From the NCBI GenBank assembly GCA_002375985.1, contig DFNH01000011.1:7328-71327 (forward strand): a stretch of DNA of 64,000 nt. Reading direction: 5' to 3'. The translations under genes and the position numbers were made by a program. Below are positions 52,028-60,299 of the stretch, in pieces. The notes under the pieces are model-generated. The model did no database searches, had not been told where the DNA came from, and saw nothing but the letters and a program-made list of their open reading frames with translations. Within the stretch, counting starts at the first letter, position 1, and each line of letters opens with the position of its first letter. Source of the stretch: Firmicutes bacterium UBA3572. GTDB lineage: Bacteria > Bacillota > Desulfotomaculia > Desulfotomaculales > Desulforudaceae.

Positions 52028-54013
52028 ATGTCCCCGGACAAAAAGAACGCGCAGGCCGAACCCTTAAAACAACCCGGGCCGGAGAAGATCACCGATAAAA
52101 TTGATTTCGACCAGGTGGATGCCGTCGAGACCTCCGGGCACCGGCAGTTGGGTGGGTTGCTTGGGCGGCTGGTCACGGTTTGGGCCGTTTTTACCGCCGC
52201 CTTTCACATCGTCGTGCTGGTATTTTATCCGCAGGACCCATGGCTCTTCCGGAATTACCATCTGGTGTTCCTGGGGGTGCTGGGCTTCATCCTGATTCCG
52301 GGCTGGGGAAAGGATAGAAACCGGGTACACTGGCTGGATTGGGTTTTTGTAGCCCTTTTGTTGTATGTTGGCTGGTATATCTACGATAACTTCGAGGCGC
52401 TTATTTGGCGGGCCGGGGTGGTGCCTACAGTTACCGATTATTATGTGGCCCTGATCGGTGTGTTGCTGGTTCTGGAACTGGTGCGCCGTGCCAGCGGGTA
52501 CGCTTTGCCGCTACTGTGTCTTGTCTTTATAGCCTACGCCTTTTTGGGGCCGTACTTGCCCGGCATGCTTCAGCACCGCGGTTATTCGCCCGAGCGCTTT
52601 TTTACCTACATCTACGGCCTGGACGGGGTGTTCAGCGTGCCGCTGGCCATTTCCTCCAAATACATTATCTTGTTCATTATTTTCGGCGCTTTTTTGCAGG
52701 TGTCCGGCGTGGGGCGGTATTTTGTGAAGTGGGCTTTTGCCGTTAGCGGCCACGCCCGCGGCGGTCCGGCCAAGGTGGCGGTTATCGCCAGCGCGCTGAT
52801 GGGCACCATGAACGGCACTTCGGCTGGCAATGCGGTTGCTACCGGGAGTTTCACCATCCCGTTGATGCGCAAGGTGGGTTACACGCCGCGGTTTGCGGCG
52901 GCCACCGAGGCGGTGGCGTCCACCGGCGGTCAGATCATGCCCCCGGTCATGGGCGCGGGCATTTTCATAATGGCCGAACTGACGGGGATACCGTTAAAAA
53001 ACCTGATCCTGGCGGGCATTATTCCGGCGGTGCTATACTTCATTTCGGTTTATTACATGGTGGACCTGGAGGCCGTCAAGCTAAAGCTGGCCGGTTTCCC
53101 CAAGGAGGTACTGCCCCGGTTCTGGACGGTGATGAAGCAGAGCTATCTGTTTATGCCCATCTTGGCCCTGCTTGGTATGCTCATCCTGGGCTATTCCGTG
53201 GTAATGGCCGGGTTCATCGCTATTGTCAGCAGCCTGGTGGTGAGTTGGTTCCGGTGTTCCACCGCCATGGGCGTCACCAAAATCCTGCAGGCGCTGGAAA
53301 CGGGCGCGAAGAACGCCATTCAGTTGATGGCTGTTTGTGCGGGTGCCGGGATCATCATGGGGGTAATCGCCCTCACCGGGGTGGGCATGAAATTCGCCAC
53401 GGTGATTCTTAGTATTGCCGGTACCAGTGAGTTTCTGGCGTTGGTGTTTGCCATGGGCATCGCCATCATCCTGGGTATGGGCCTGCCGACTACCGCCGCC
53501 TACGCGGTAGCGGCCTCGGTGGTGGCGCCCGGTCTGATTCAAATGGGTATTCAGCCGCTAGTGGCGCACTTCTTCGTGTTTTACTTCGCTTGCGTTTCAG
53601 CGATCACCCCGCCGGTGGCGCTGGCATCCTATGCGGCGTCCGGCATTAGCGGCTCCGACCCCATGAAGACGGCGGTCACCTCCTTCAGGCTGGGCATCGC
53701 GGCCTATATCGTACCTTTCATGTTCTTTTACACCCCGGAAATTTTGCTCCAGGGCGAAGTGCTGGACGTGATCGTGCCGGCACTTACGGCGGCGATCGGC
53801 GTCGTCGGCCTGGCCTGTGCGGTGCAGCGGTTCTACTTCGGCCAGTTGACTCCGCCGGTCACCGTCCTGTTGTTTGCCGGTTCCTTGAGCCTCGTTTTGC
53901 CGGACCTGTGGATGGACATCGCAGGGCTGGGCGTAATGGGGCTGCTTCTGGTTTATCAGAAGTTTTACAGGCATAGAGGCCAGGCGCCGGGTGCGCCGGC
54001 CGCTGCCGGCTAG
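52028..54013 (+). CDS. TRAP transporter fused 4TM-12TM permease (TAXI type)
   Basis: A 661-residue membrane protein joining the small (DctQ-like) and large (DctM-like) TRAP subunits in one chain, as is usual for TAXI systems. The ATG at 52028 follows AAAGGAG. An acidic cytoplasmic N-terminus of about 50 residues precedes the first helices. Family segments include LELVRRASGYALPLLCLVFI, the GTSAGNAVATGSFTIPLMRK loop, EAVASTGGQIMPPVMGAG and LGMGLPTTAAYAVAAS. It uses a sodium or proton gradient to import the ligand captured by the receptor upstream. It is followed 42 bases later by the fumarase genes. Confidence 0.92.
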   Translation: MSPDKKNAQAEPLKQPGPEKITDKIDFDQVDAVETSGHRQLGGLLGRLVTVWAVFTAAFHIVVLVFYPQDPWLFRNYHLVFLGVLGFILIPGWGKDRNRVHWLDWVFVALLLYVGWYIYDNFEALIWRAGVVPTVTDYYVALIGVLLVLELVRRASGYALPLLCLVFIAYAFLGPYLPGMLQHRGYSPERFFTYIYGLDGVFSVPLAISSKYIILFIIFGAFLQVSGVGRYFVKWAFAVSGHARGGPAKVAVIASALMGTMNGTSAGNAVATGSFTIPLMRKVGYTPRFAAATEAVASTGGQIMPPVMGAGIFIMAELTGIPLKNLILAGIIPAVLYFISVYYMVDLEAVKLKLAGFPKEVLPRFWTVMKQSYLFMPILALLGMLILGYSVVMAGFIAIVSSLVVSWFRCSTAMGVTKILQALETGAKNAIQLMAVCAGAGIIMGVIALTGVGMKFATVILSIAGTSEFLALVFAMGIAIILGMGLPTTAAYAVAASVVAPGLIQMGIQPLVAHFFVFYFACVSAITPPVALASYAASGISGSDPMKTAVTSFRLGIAAYIVPFMFFYTPEILLQGEVLDVIVPALTAAIGVVGLACAVQRFYFGQLTPPVTVLLFAGSLSLVLPDLWMDIAGLGVMGLLLVYQKFYRHRGQAPGAPAAAG

Positions 54014-54055
54014 TATCAGATTTCGCCGGGTTGGTTCCGGCGTACGGAAGGATGG

Positions 54056-54907
54056 ATGGGTTTTTTGCGTACTCTGGATTGTCAAACGGTGGTGGAAGTT
54101 ACCTCCCGACTTTGTCGGGAGGCCAATTTTGTGCTGGAGCCGGATGTCTTGTCCGCCATCGGACAGGCCAAGGAGCGTGAAGTTTCGCCTACCGGGAGGG
54201 ACATTCTGGCTCAGTTGGAGGATAATGCTTCCCTGGCGGCCCGGGACCGTATTCCCATCTGCCAGGATACCGGTCTGACGGTAGTGTTTGTGGAGGTGGG
54301 CCAGGACTTGCGCCTGACCGGGGGTAGCCTGGAGGAGGCCATCACGGCGGGGGTGCGGGATGGTTATCAAAAGGGTTACCTCCGCAAGTCGGTGGTCGGG
54401 CACCCGCTGGTCAGGGAGAACACAGGCGACAATACCCCGCCGGTGATTCACTGGCGCCTGGTGTCCGGGGACCGTCTTAAGATTTCGGTGGTTCCCAAGG
54501 GTGCGGGCAGTGAGAACATGAGTGCCCTGAAAATGCTCAAACCGGCCGAAGGCTTGGAAGGCGTCAAACAGTTTGTGGTGGACACCGTGTCGGTGGCCGG
54601 TCCCAACCCCTGTCCGCCGTTGGTGGTGGGCGTGGGTATCGGTGGTACCATGGAGAAAGCAGCCCTGTTGGCCAAGGAAGCTTTGCTCAGGCCGCTCGGC
54701 AGTGCGAACCCTGATCCGGTGCTGGCGGAGGTGGAGCGTGAACTGGTGGACCGCATCAATGCCCTCGGTATCGGGCCGATGGGGCTTGGGGGACGGATCA
54801 CGGCTCTGGCCGTGCACGTCCTGGCTTTCCCCACGCACATCGCGATGCTGCCCGTGGCCGTTAACCTGAATTGCCACGCGTTGCGGCACAAAACGGCGGT
54901 GTTGTAG
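54056..54907 (+). CDS. fumA: Class I fumarate hydratase, alpha subunit
   Basis: A 283-residue iron-sulfur hydro-lyase alpha subunit. Three cysteines for a [4Fe-4S] cluster lie in RIPICQDTGLTVVF, VAGPNPCPPLVVG and VAVNLNCHALRH. The segment GYLRKSVVGHPLVRENTGDN is characteristic, as is GSENMSALKMLKPAEG. GGAAGGA precedes the ATG at 54056. It hydrates fumarate to malate or the reverse. The same family includes tartrate dehydratase TtdA, but the fumarate-reductase genes downstream favour fumarase. The beta subunit follows after 33 bases. Confidence 0.93.
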   Translation: MGFLRTLDCQTVVEVTSRLCREANFVLEPDVLSAIGQAKEREVSPTGRDILAQLEDNASLAARDRIPICQDTGLTVVFVEVGQDLRLTGGSLEEAITAGVRDGYQKGYLRKSVVGHPLVRENTGDNTPPVIHWRLVSGDRLKISVVPKGAGSENMSALKMLKPAEGLEGVKQFVVDTVSVAGPNPCPPLVVGVGIGGTMEKAALLAKEALLRPLGSANPDPVLAEVERELVDRINALGIGPMGLGGRITALAVHVLAFPTHIAMLPVAVNLNCHALRHKTAVL

Positions 54908-54940
54908 GCTGACCGTAGACCTTTTTAAGGAGGACTCAGA

Positions 54941-55501
54941 TTGTCAGATCCCAGGCGTATTGTTCTTCCGTTGACGGACGAGATGGTGGCCGAGTTGCGG
55001 GCCGGTGACCGGGTGCTTATTAACGGCAGACTGTTAACGGCGCGGGACGCGGCCCATAAGAAAATGGTGGCTCTCCTTCAACAGGGGGGCCGGTTGCCCG
55101 TGGACCTGAAAAACCAGGTGATCTACTATGTCGGCCCTACGCCGGCGCCGCCGGGCCGGGTGATCGGCGCCTGCGGTCCCACTACCTCCGGGCGCATGGA
55201 CGCCTACACGCCGGCACTGCTTGCGACGGGGCTCAAGGGCATGATCGGCAAGGGTTTCCGCGCGCCGGAGGTAATCGAGGCGCTCCGGCGACACCGGGCG
55301 GTTTACTTCGCCGCCGTGGGGGGCGCAGGCGCCCTGCTGTCCAGGTGCGTTAAGGCGGCCCAGGTAGTCGCTTATCCGGAACTGGGGCCGGAAGCCGTCC
55401 ACGAGCTGATCGTGACCGATTTCCCGGTCGTAGTGATCAATGATATCTATGGTGGTGACCTGTACCGTGAAGGTCGCCGGCAATACGCCGTGCACCAATG
55501 A
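54941..55501 (+). CDS. fumB: Class I fumarate hydratase, beta subunit
   Basis: A 186-residue beta subunit that completes the two-part class I fumarase. The TTG at 54941 is preceded by AAGGAGGA. Family segments are AGDRVLINGRLLTARDAAHK near residue 25, VIYYVGPTPAPPGRVIGACG, PTTSGRMDAYTPALLATG and, later, YFAAVGGAGALLSRCVKAAQ with the catalytic region. Separate alpha and beta genes are the usual arrangement in anaerobic Firmicutes and archaea. It lies 25 bases before the HdrC-like gene. Confidence 0.93.
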   Translation: MSDPRRIVLPLTDEMVAELRAGDRVLINGRLLTARDAAHKKMVALLQQGGRLPVDLKNQVIYYVGPTPAPPGRVIGACGPTTSGRMDAYTPALLATGLKGMIGKGFRAPEVIEALRRHRAVYFAAVGGAGALLSRCVKAAQVVAYPELGPEAVHELIVTDFPVVVINDIYGGDLYREGRRQYAVHQ

Positions 55502-55526
55502 CGCGGAGGAGAGGGGTAGGTGTGTT

Positions 55527-55907
55527 GTGACCGGTGCTGAAATGACCAGAGAGGTCAAAGCGATTAGCGGGCAAAATCCTTACCTGTGTATGCAATGCGG
55601 GCTCTGTAGCGCCAGTTGTACCGGGGTGGGCTTTATGGACCTTTTGCCCCGGAAAGTGATGCGGTTGGTGCAATTGGGCGATAAGAAGCTCTTGGAAAAC
55701 CGTGCTATTTGGCTGTGCTCCACTTGTTTGACGTGTACGGCCCGCTGTCCCCGGGGTCTCGATGTTTCCCGGGTGATGGAGGCCTTAAGAGTGATTAACC
55801 TGCGCAAAGGCACGGAAGTTCTGGCGCCAGAAGGGATTCCAGAGGAACTCCTCACCGAGATCCCACAGATGGCTTTAACCAGCGGTTTTCGCAAACTTAG
55901 TTCGTAA
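55527..55907 (+). CDS. hdrC: HdrC-like iron-sulfur protein
   Basis: A protein of about 126 residues with two [4Fe-4S] motifs, CMQCGLCSASC near residue 25 and CSTCLTCTARCPRGLDVSRV near residue 66, spaced as in heterodisulfide reductase subunit C and the C-terminal domains of related quinone reductases. The start is taken at the GTG at 55527; the ATG at 55542 is an alternative. It should pass electrons to the HdrB-like protein encoded next. No HdrA flavoprotein gene is nearby, so a classic electron-bifurcating HdrABC is unlikely within this cluster. Confidence 0.87.
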   Translation: MTGAEMTREVKAISGQNPYLCMQCGLCSASCTGVGFMDLLPRKVMRLVQLGDKKLLENRAIWLCSTCLTCTARCPRGLDVSRVMEALRVINLRKGTEVLAPEGIPEELLTEIPQMALTSGFRKLSS

Positions 55908-55925
55908 GGGCGGTAGTAAGCAATA

Positions 55926-56786
55926 ATGAGTATTCCGTATTTTCCCGGATGTACTTTGCACGTAAAGGCCAAGGATTTGGATGACTCCACGCGGGCGGCG
56001 CTGGCCGCGCTTGGTTTGGAACTGACCGAGTTGCCGGAGTGGACTTGCTGCGGTGCGGTCTTTCCGCTGGCCCAAGATAACTATATGGGTATGGTGGCGG
56101 CGGCGCGCATTCTGGCCAATGCGGCGAAGCTAGGCGACGGCCGCCTGGTCACGGTGTGTTCCTTTTGTTACCACGTGCTCAAGAGGGTTAATTTCGCTTT
56201 CCGGAACCGTACGGAAGCCAGAAACAAGCTCAATGAGTACCTTGAGGAACACTACAACGGAGAAGTGACTTTGCTGCACCCCCTGGAGCTTATACGGGAC
56301 GATGTCGGGTTTGACGTCTTACAGGACCGGGTTTACCGGAGATTAAAAGGCCTGAAAGTGGCTTGTTATTACGGCTGCACGCTTTCCCGCCCGGCTGAGG
56401 AAATGGGTTTTGGCGAACCCGAAAACCCCACGATTATGGAAGAGCTTGTTGCGGCGCTAGGTGCCGAACCGGTAGGTTTTTCCTGGAAGACAAAATGCTG
56501 CGGTTCCTACCAGGTGTTAAACAATGCGGCCCTGGCGGCCGACAGGGCGCAGGCCGTTCTGGAGGCTGCTTCGCGGCAGGGTGCGCACGTAATCATCACC
56601 AGTTGCCCGTTATGCCGGTATAACCTCGAACGGCTGCCGGTCGGGGCGGCGGGGAAAGGGGAAAGTGAGGCCCGCCTCCCGGTGTTGTACTTCACCCAGC
56701 TTTTGGGTATAGCCCTGCAGCTGCCGGCGACCACTCTCGGGCTGGACAGTCATTACCTGGACGCACTTAAGGAGGCCAGAGCATGA
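55926..56786 (+). CDS. hdrB: HdrB-like CCG-domain protein
   Basis: A 286-residue protein with two cysteine-rich CCG domains. The first reads WTCCGAVFP near residue 40, with CSFCYHVLKRVN downstream; the second reads KCCGSYQVLN near 192, with CPLCRYNLERLP. These motifs hold the unusual non-cubane [4Fe-4S] clusters that cleave heterodisulfides in HdrB, and they also occur in SdhE of type E succinate:quinone reductases and in thiol:fumarate reductase TfrB. It is coupled to the next gene by a four-base overlap. Whether the partner is a quinone, a thiol pair or another carrier is not visible. Confidence 0.9.
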   Translation: MSIPYFPGCTLHVKAKDLDDSTRAALAALGLELTELPEWTCCGAVFPLAQDNYMGMVAAARILANAAKLGDGRLVTVCSFCYHVLKRVNFAFRNRTEARNKLNEYLEEHYNGEVTLLHPLELIRDDVGFDVLQDRVYRRLKGLKVACYYGCTLSRPAEEMGFGEPENPTIMEELVAALGAEPVGFSWKTKCCGSYQVLNNAALAADRAQAVLEAASRQGAHVIITSCPLCRYNLERLPVGAAGKGESEARLPVLYFTQLLGIALQLPATTLGLDSHYLDALKEARA

Positions 56787-57466
56787 CGGCGGAAAAGAAA
56801 ACGGTCAGCATATACGTGATGGGCAAACAATCCGAGGTGCCCTATGGTGTAACTATCATGAAAGCCATGGAATACGCCGGTTACCGGTTTATCCGCGGCT
56901 GCGGGTGCCGCGGCGGCTTCTGTGGCGCTTGTGGCACCGTCTACCGAAAGCCCGGTAATTTTCGTCTCAAAGTGGGGCTGGCGTGCGCCACAATGGTCGA
57001 GGACGGAATGCATCTTACGCAAATACCGTTTTATCCGGCGAACAAAGCGGTTTACAATCTGGAAGCGTTGGAACCGACCTTGGGCACTTTGCTCAAATAC
57101 TATCCGGAGATAACCCGCTGTCTCGGCTGCAATCAGTGCACCCGGATCTGTCCCCAGGAACTGCCGGTGATGAATTATATCGCCACGGCCCAGCGCGGAG
57201 ATATCGAAGCTACGGCGCACCAGTCTTTCGACTGTATTATGTGCGGCCTGTGCGCTTCGCGGTGCCCGGCGGAAATTGTGCAGTATAACGTGGGAATTTT
57301 GGCCCGCCGGCTTTACGGCCGGCATATAGCGCCGCGGGCCAAGCATCTGGCCGAGCGGGTGGATGAGATTCGCGCCGGCAAGTTTGACGCGGAGCTCGAC
57401 CGGTTGATGCAGATGAGTAAGGAAGAGCTGCAAAAACTGTACAATGCCCGCGATATCGAACAATAA
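56783..57466 (+). CDS. frdB: Succinate dehydrogenase/fumarate reductase iron-sulfur subunit
   Basis: A 227-residue SdhB/FrdB-type subunit. The N-terminal plant-type ferredoxin domain has GCGCRGGFCGACG near residue 38, whose cysteines bind a [2Fe-2S] cluster, with a fourth cysteine in LACATMVEDG. The C-terminal part has CLGCNQCTRICPQ and CIMCGLCASRCPAEIVQ. It carries electrons between the flavoprotein and the HdrB/HdrC-like proteins. The N-terminal domain is more like that of CoM/CoB:fumarate reductase (TfrB) in its short GCGCRGG cluster loop than that of standard SdhB. It overlaps hdrB by four bases. Confidence 0.87.
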   Translation: MTAEKKTVSIYVMGKQSEVPYGVTIMKAMEYAGYRFIRGCGCRGGFCGACGTVYRKPGNFRLKVGLACATMVEDGMHLTQIPFYPANKAVYNLEALEPTLGTLLKYYPEITRCLGCNQCTRICPQELPVMNYIATAQRGDIEATAHQSFDCIMCGLCASRCPAEIVQYNVGILARRLYGRHIAPRAKHLAERVDEIRAGKFDAELDRLMQMSKEELQKLYNARDIEQ

Positions 57467-57482
57467 AGGAAGGTATCAAAAA

Positions 57483-59081
57483 ATGTACACACCGGAAATG
57501 TTGCGTCTTATTGAAGTCGTAGAGCAAACCAGGGAAAAACGCCTGCAGGAAACCTTTCCACGGCTGACGGCCGAAGAGAAAACGAATCTCCTGCGCTCTT
57601 ATCATCCCGACTACATGGAAGGGGCCATGCGGCCGCTGAAGATCGGGCCAAATGCGGGGGAAAAACTGCCGCATGCGTACGTAGATCTTTTCGAGAGCCG
57701 CTCGATGATCGATGCGGACGGCTTATCGCTGGACGACATCGCTTACGATGTTGATGTACTGGTGATCGGCGGCGGCGGGGCCGGTACGGCGGCCGCGCTG
57801 CTGGCGGCCGAAGAGGGGGCCGACGTGCTGCTGGTCACCAAGTTGCGTCACGGGGATGCCAACACCATGATGGCCGAGGGCGGAATCCAGGCGGCCGACA
57901 AGGAGAACGATTCGCCTGCCCTGCACTACCTGGACGCGATGGGGGGCGGTGGTTTTTACAATATTCCTGAATTGGTCCGCGCCTTGGTTAACGATGCGCC
58001 GCTGTGTATTCAGTGGCTCGAAAGCCTGGGGTGTATGTTCAGTAAATACCCCGACGGCACGATGAATACCATCCACGGCGGGGGCACCTCCCGCAAACGG
58101 ATGCATTTTGCGCACGACTACACCGGGGCGGAGATAATGCGCACTTTGCGCGATGAGGCCCGCAACCGGGGTATCAAGGTGGTAGAGTTTTCACCCGCCG
58201 TAGAATTAATCAAGGATGAGCGCGGTCAATGCGCGGGCGCCGTTCTTTATAACCTGGAAACCGAGCAATTCCTGGTGGCCCGGGCGAAAACGGTGATTAT
58301 CGCCACCGGTGGTTCGGGACGCCTGCACATCAATGATTCGCCCACGACCAATCACTACGGGGCTACGGCAGACGGGTTGGTGATCGCCTACCGGGCCGGT
58401 GCCAAGTTAATCTACCTGGATGCCACCCAGTTTCATCCGACCGGGGTTGCTTTCCCGGAACAAATCGTGGGCCAGCTAGTGACCGAGAAGGTGCGGGGTC
58501 TCGGTGCCCAACTGGTAAACATCGACGGGGAGCAGTTTATCTATCCCTTGGAGACCAGAGATGCCGTGTCTTCGGCCATTATCCGGGAGTGCCGCGAGCG
58601 GCAAAAGGGCATCCCTGTTCCCAGCGGTTACGGCGTCTGGTTGGATTCACCGATGATTGAAATAATCCACGGTAAAGGAACCATCGAGAAAGAGTTGCCG
58701 GCCATGTTCCGGCAGTACATACGGTTCGGAATCAATATGGCCGAACAGCCGATTCTCGTTTACCCGACCCTCCACTACCAAAACGGCGGCATTCTCATCA
58801 ACGAATTTGCCGAAACACAGGTTCCTAATCTGTACGTGGCGGGGGAGGCCTCCGGCGGCGTACACGGCCGAAACCGTTTGATGGGCAACTCCCTGCTGGA
58901 CATTATTGTTTTCGGCCGCCGGGCCGGAAAGAATGCCGCGCAAAAAGCGAAGACCGTGCAACTGGGCAAGCTGACCTTGGAACACGTAAGGCGTTATAAC
59001 GAAGAGTTGGCCAAACAGGGCTTGGGTCAGCGGGTGGCCCCGATACTGTTGCCCGACTATCGCGGAAAAATCAGCGGTTAA
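57483..59081 (+). CDS. frdA: Fumarate reductase/succinate dehydrogenase flavoprotein
   Basis: A 532-residue FAD enzyme. The ATG at 57483 follows AAAGGAAGG. The FAD-binding start is DVDVLVIGGGGAGTAAALLA near residue 95, after an unusual N-terminal extension of about 90 residues (YTPEMLRLIEVVEQTREKRL). Further motifs are MMAEGGIQAAD, HGGGTSRKRMHFAHDYTG, a TQFHPTGVAFPEQ segment with the substrate histidine, and GEASGGVHGRNRLMGNSLLD. It interconverts fumarate and succinate. No membrane cytochrome-b gene is present, so electrons probably go through the Hdr-like subunits, as in thiol:fumarate reductase or type E complexes. Confidence 0.9.
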   Translation: MYTPEMLRLIEVVEQTREKRLQETFPRLTAEEKTNLLRSYHPDYMEGAMRPLKIGPNAGEKLPHAYVDLFESRSMIDADGLSLDDIAYDVDVLVIGGGGAGTAAALLAAEEGADVLLVTKLRHGDANTMMAEGGIQAADKENDSPALHYLDAMGGGGFYNIPELVRALVNDAPLCIQWLESLGCMFSKYPDGTMNTIHGGGTSRKRMHFAHDYTGAEIMRTLRDEARNRGIKVVEFSPAVELIKDERGQCAGAVLYNLETEQFLVARAKTVIIATGGSGRLHINDSPTTNHYGATADGLVIAYRAGAKLIYLDATQFHPTGVAFPEQIVGQLVTEKVRGLGAQLVNIDGEQFIYPLETRDAVSSAIIRECRERQKGIPVPSGYGVWLDSPMIEIIHGKGTIEKELPAMFRQYIRFGINMAEQPILVYPTLHYQNGGILINEFAETQVPNLYVAGEASGGVHGRNRLMGNSLLDIIVFGRRAGKNAAQKAKTVQLGKLTLEHVRRYNEELAKQGLGQRVAPILLPDYRGKISG

Positions 59082-59524
59082 GCGGGGAAATTGCGGCCGG
59101 ACCAAAACAACAGGTTTTGTACCACGGAAAAGAAGCCGGGGATCTGGTCGTCGCGCTGCGGGAAGTCGACCTGAACCCGTTCCGGCTCGGTACCCACCAG
59201 GAAACGACAGGTCAGTTCGGTCCGGGGCCAGATGGCCACGTGCCCGGGGTCGTACGGGGTGCGAAACGTGAGCTTTTGGAGGCCGGCAAGCGGGTAGGCC
59301 CGGACCTCAATCTGGGACGCCGATACGATCAGCACCAAGAGCATCTTGCCGGTGCAGACAAAGTACTTGGCGAGAAAACTGCCGTCCGTCTGCTGGGTGC
59401 GGGACGCTTCATACCAGGCGGAGACCGCCTCGCGGGCGGCGAGGATCCGCGCCAGAAAGTCCCGGACCGAAGACCCTTTATACCAGGTTTCCGTGGACTC
59501 TAATAAGTCATCCTTGCTGGGCAT
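59078..59524 (-). CDS. Hypothetical protein
   Basis: A 148-residue soluble protein with a GAGGAGGT ribosome site before the ATG at 59524. Its end overlaps the frdA stop by four bases in convergent orientation. The N-terminal third looks helical (ESTETWYKGSSVRDFLARIL) and the rest beta-rich (GKMLLVLIVSASQIEVRAYP, then LTCRFLVGTEPERVQVDFP), without membrane helix, signal or cysteine motif. I do not recognise a family. The strong ribosome site and codon pattern make a real gene likely. Confidence 0.65.
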   Translation of the reverse strand: MPSKDDLLESTETWYKGSSVRDFLARILAAREAVSAWYEASRTQQTDGSFLAKYFVCTGKMLLVLIVSASQIEVRAYPLAGLQKLTFRTPYDPGHVAIWPRTELTCRFLVGTEPERVQVDFPQRDDQIPGFFSVVQNLLFWSGRNFPA

Positions 59525-59657
59525 ACTCTTACCTCCTCTTCGGCACGCCTCGCCTCTCAGTACTGCGGCCCGGCCATGCCTGGCTCAAAAGATTCTTTTC
59601 GTCTAGGCGTCCGCTCAGCGGCGGCCGTTCCTGTGTAGTGTTGGCCTTCCACCCCGC

Positions 59658-60038
59658 CTACTGTTCCCGTGGGGAAACGGCCAGGTTGGGCTTGACCCTT
59701 CGGACCCCACCCATAGGTTTGTCTACGTCTCCGATAAAGCGGGGGATGACATGGAAATGCAGGTGCCAAATGGTCTGGCCGGCGCATTCGCCGATGTTCA
59801 CCCCGATGTTGTACCCGTCCGGTTTATGAGCCGCGTCCAGGATGGTCTTGACCTCCTGGATTAGCCGGAAGGCTGCCACTATTTCTTCGTCCCGGGCTTC
59901 AAAAAAACTGGAAAAGTGTCTTTTGGGAATGACCAGGGTATGACCGGGATTGACCGGGAACTTGTCGTATATGGCCACGGTCAGCTCGTTTTCGCAGATG
60001 ATCAACTCCGGGTTGAGGTTGCAAAATATACAAGCCAA
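59658..60038 (-). CDS. HIT family hydrolase
   Basis: A 126-residue histidine-triad protein. The TTG at 60038 is proposed because GGGGGG lies a few bases upstream and it gives the usual start MACIFCNL; an in-frame ATG at 60075-60077 sits directly on a TATAAT box and is unlikely. CIFC is the first half of the zinc site found in many HIT proteins. The catalytic triad is HLHFHVIPR near residue 97, and VNPGHTLVIPKRHFSSF near 48 is characteristic. HIT proteins hydrolyse or transfer nucleotides such as ADP- or AMP-linked compounds. Confidence 0.88.
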   Translation of the reverse strand: MACIFCNLNPELIICENELTVAIYDKFPVNPGHTLVIPKRHFSSFFEARDEEIVAAFRLIQEVKTILDAAHKPDGYNIGVNIGECAGQTIWHLHFHVIPRFIGDVDKPMGGVRRVKPNLAVSPREQ

Positions 60039-60077
60039 AACCCATTCCCCCCAGTGGTAGTGGTAATGCTTGGTCAT

Positions 60078-60086
60078 ATTATAGCA
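60078..60086 (-). promoter_or_regulatory. Extended -10 promoter of the HIT gene
   Basis: On the minus strand TGCTATAAT is a full extended -10 box. It ends one base before the in-frame ATG, which supports the later TTG start. No clear -35 box is seen, as is common with extended -10 promoters. Confidence 0.5.
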
Positions 60087-60100
60087 CCTGGCAAAGACCG

Positions 60101-60292
60101 TTGAGAATAAAGTCGTTGCGCCACTGGATCCGGCAGCACGAGATTGACAGTAGTCAGAGCGAGGGACTGACGACGGCCGAGCATGAGGAACTGCGGCGGC
60201 TACGCCGGGAGGTCCGGACTTTGCGTGAAGAACGCGAAATCCTAAAAAAAGCCGCCGGCCCCGATGCCCATGAGACCAACGGGAAACGGTAG
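60101..60292 (+). mobile_element. IS3-family OrfA remnant
   Basis: The reading frame gives LRHWIRQHEIDSSQSEGLTT, then EELRRLRREVRTLREEREIL and KKAA. This is the C-terminal coiled-coil half of IS3-type OrfA. The N-terminal helix-turn-helix is missing, and no OrfB follows. The fragment abuts the truncated end of the ImmA/IrrE gene at about 60300, as if the element had inserted there and then decayed. Confidence 0.8.
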
Positions 60293-60299
60293 CCGTGTT

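Noticed and set aside
53597..54889. Minus-strand open frame of 430 codons
   Set aside because: It is antisense to the TRAP permease and fumarase genes, is rich in His/Arg/Gln as shadows usually are, and has no known motif.
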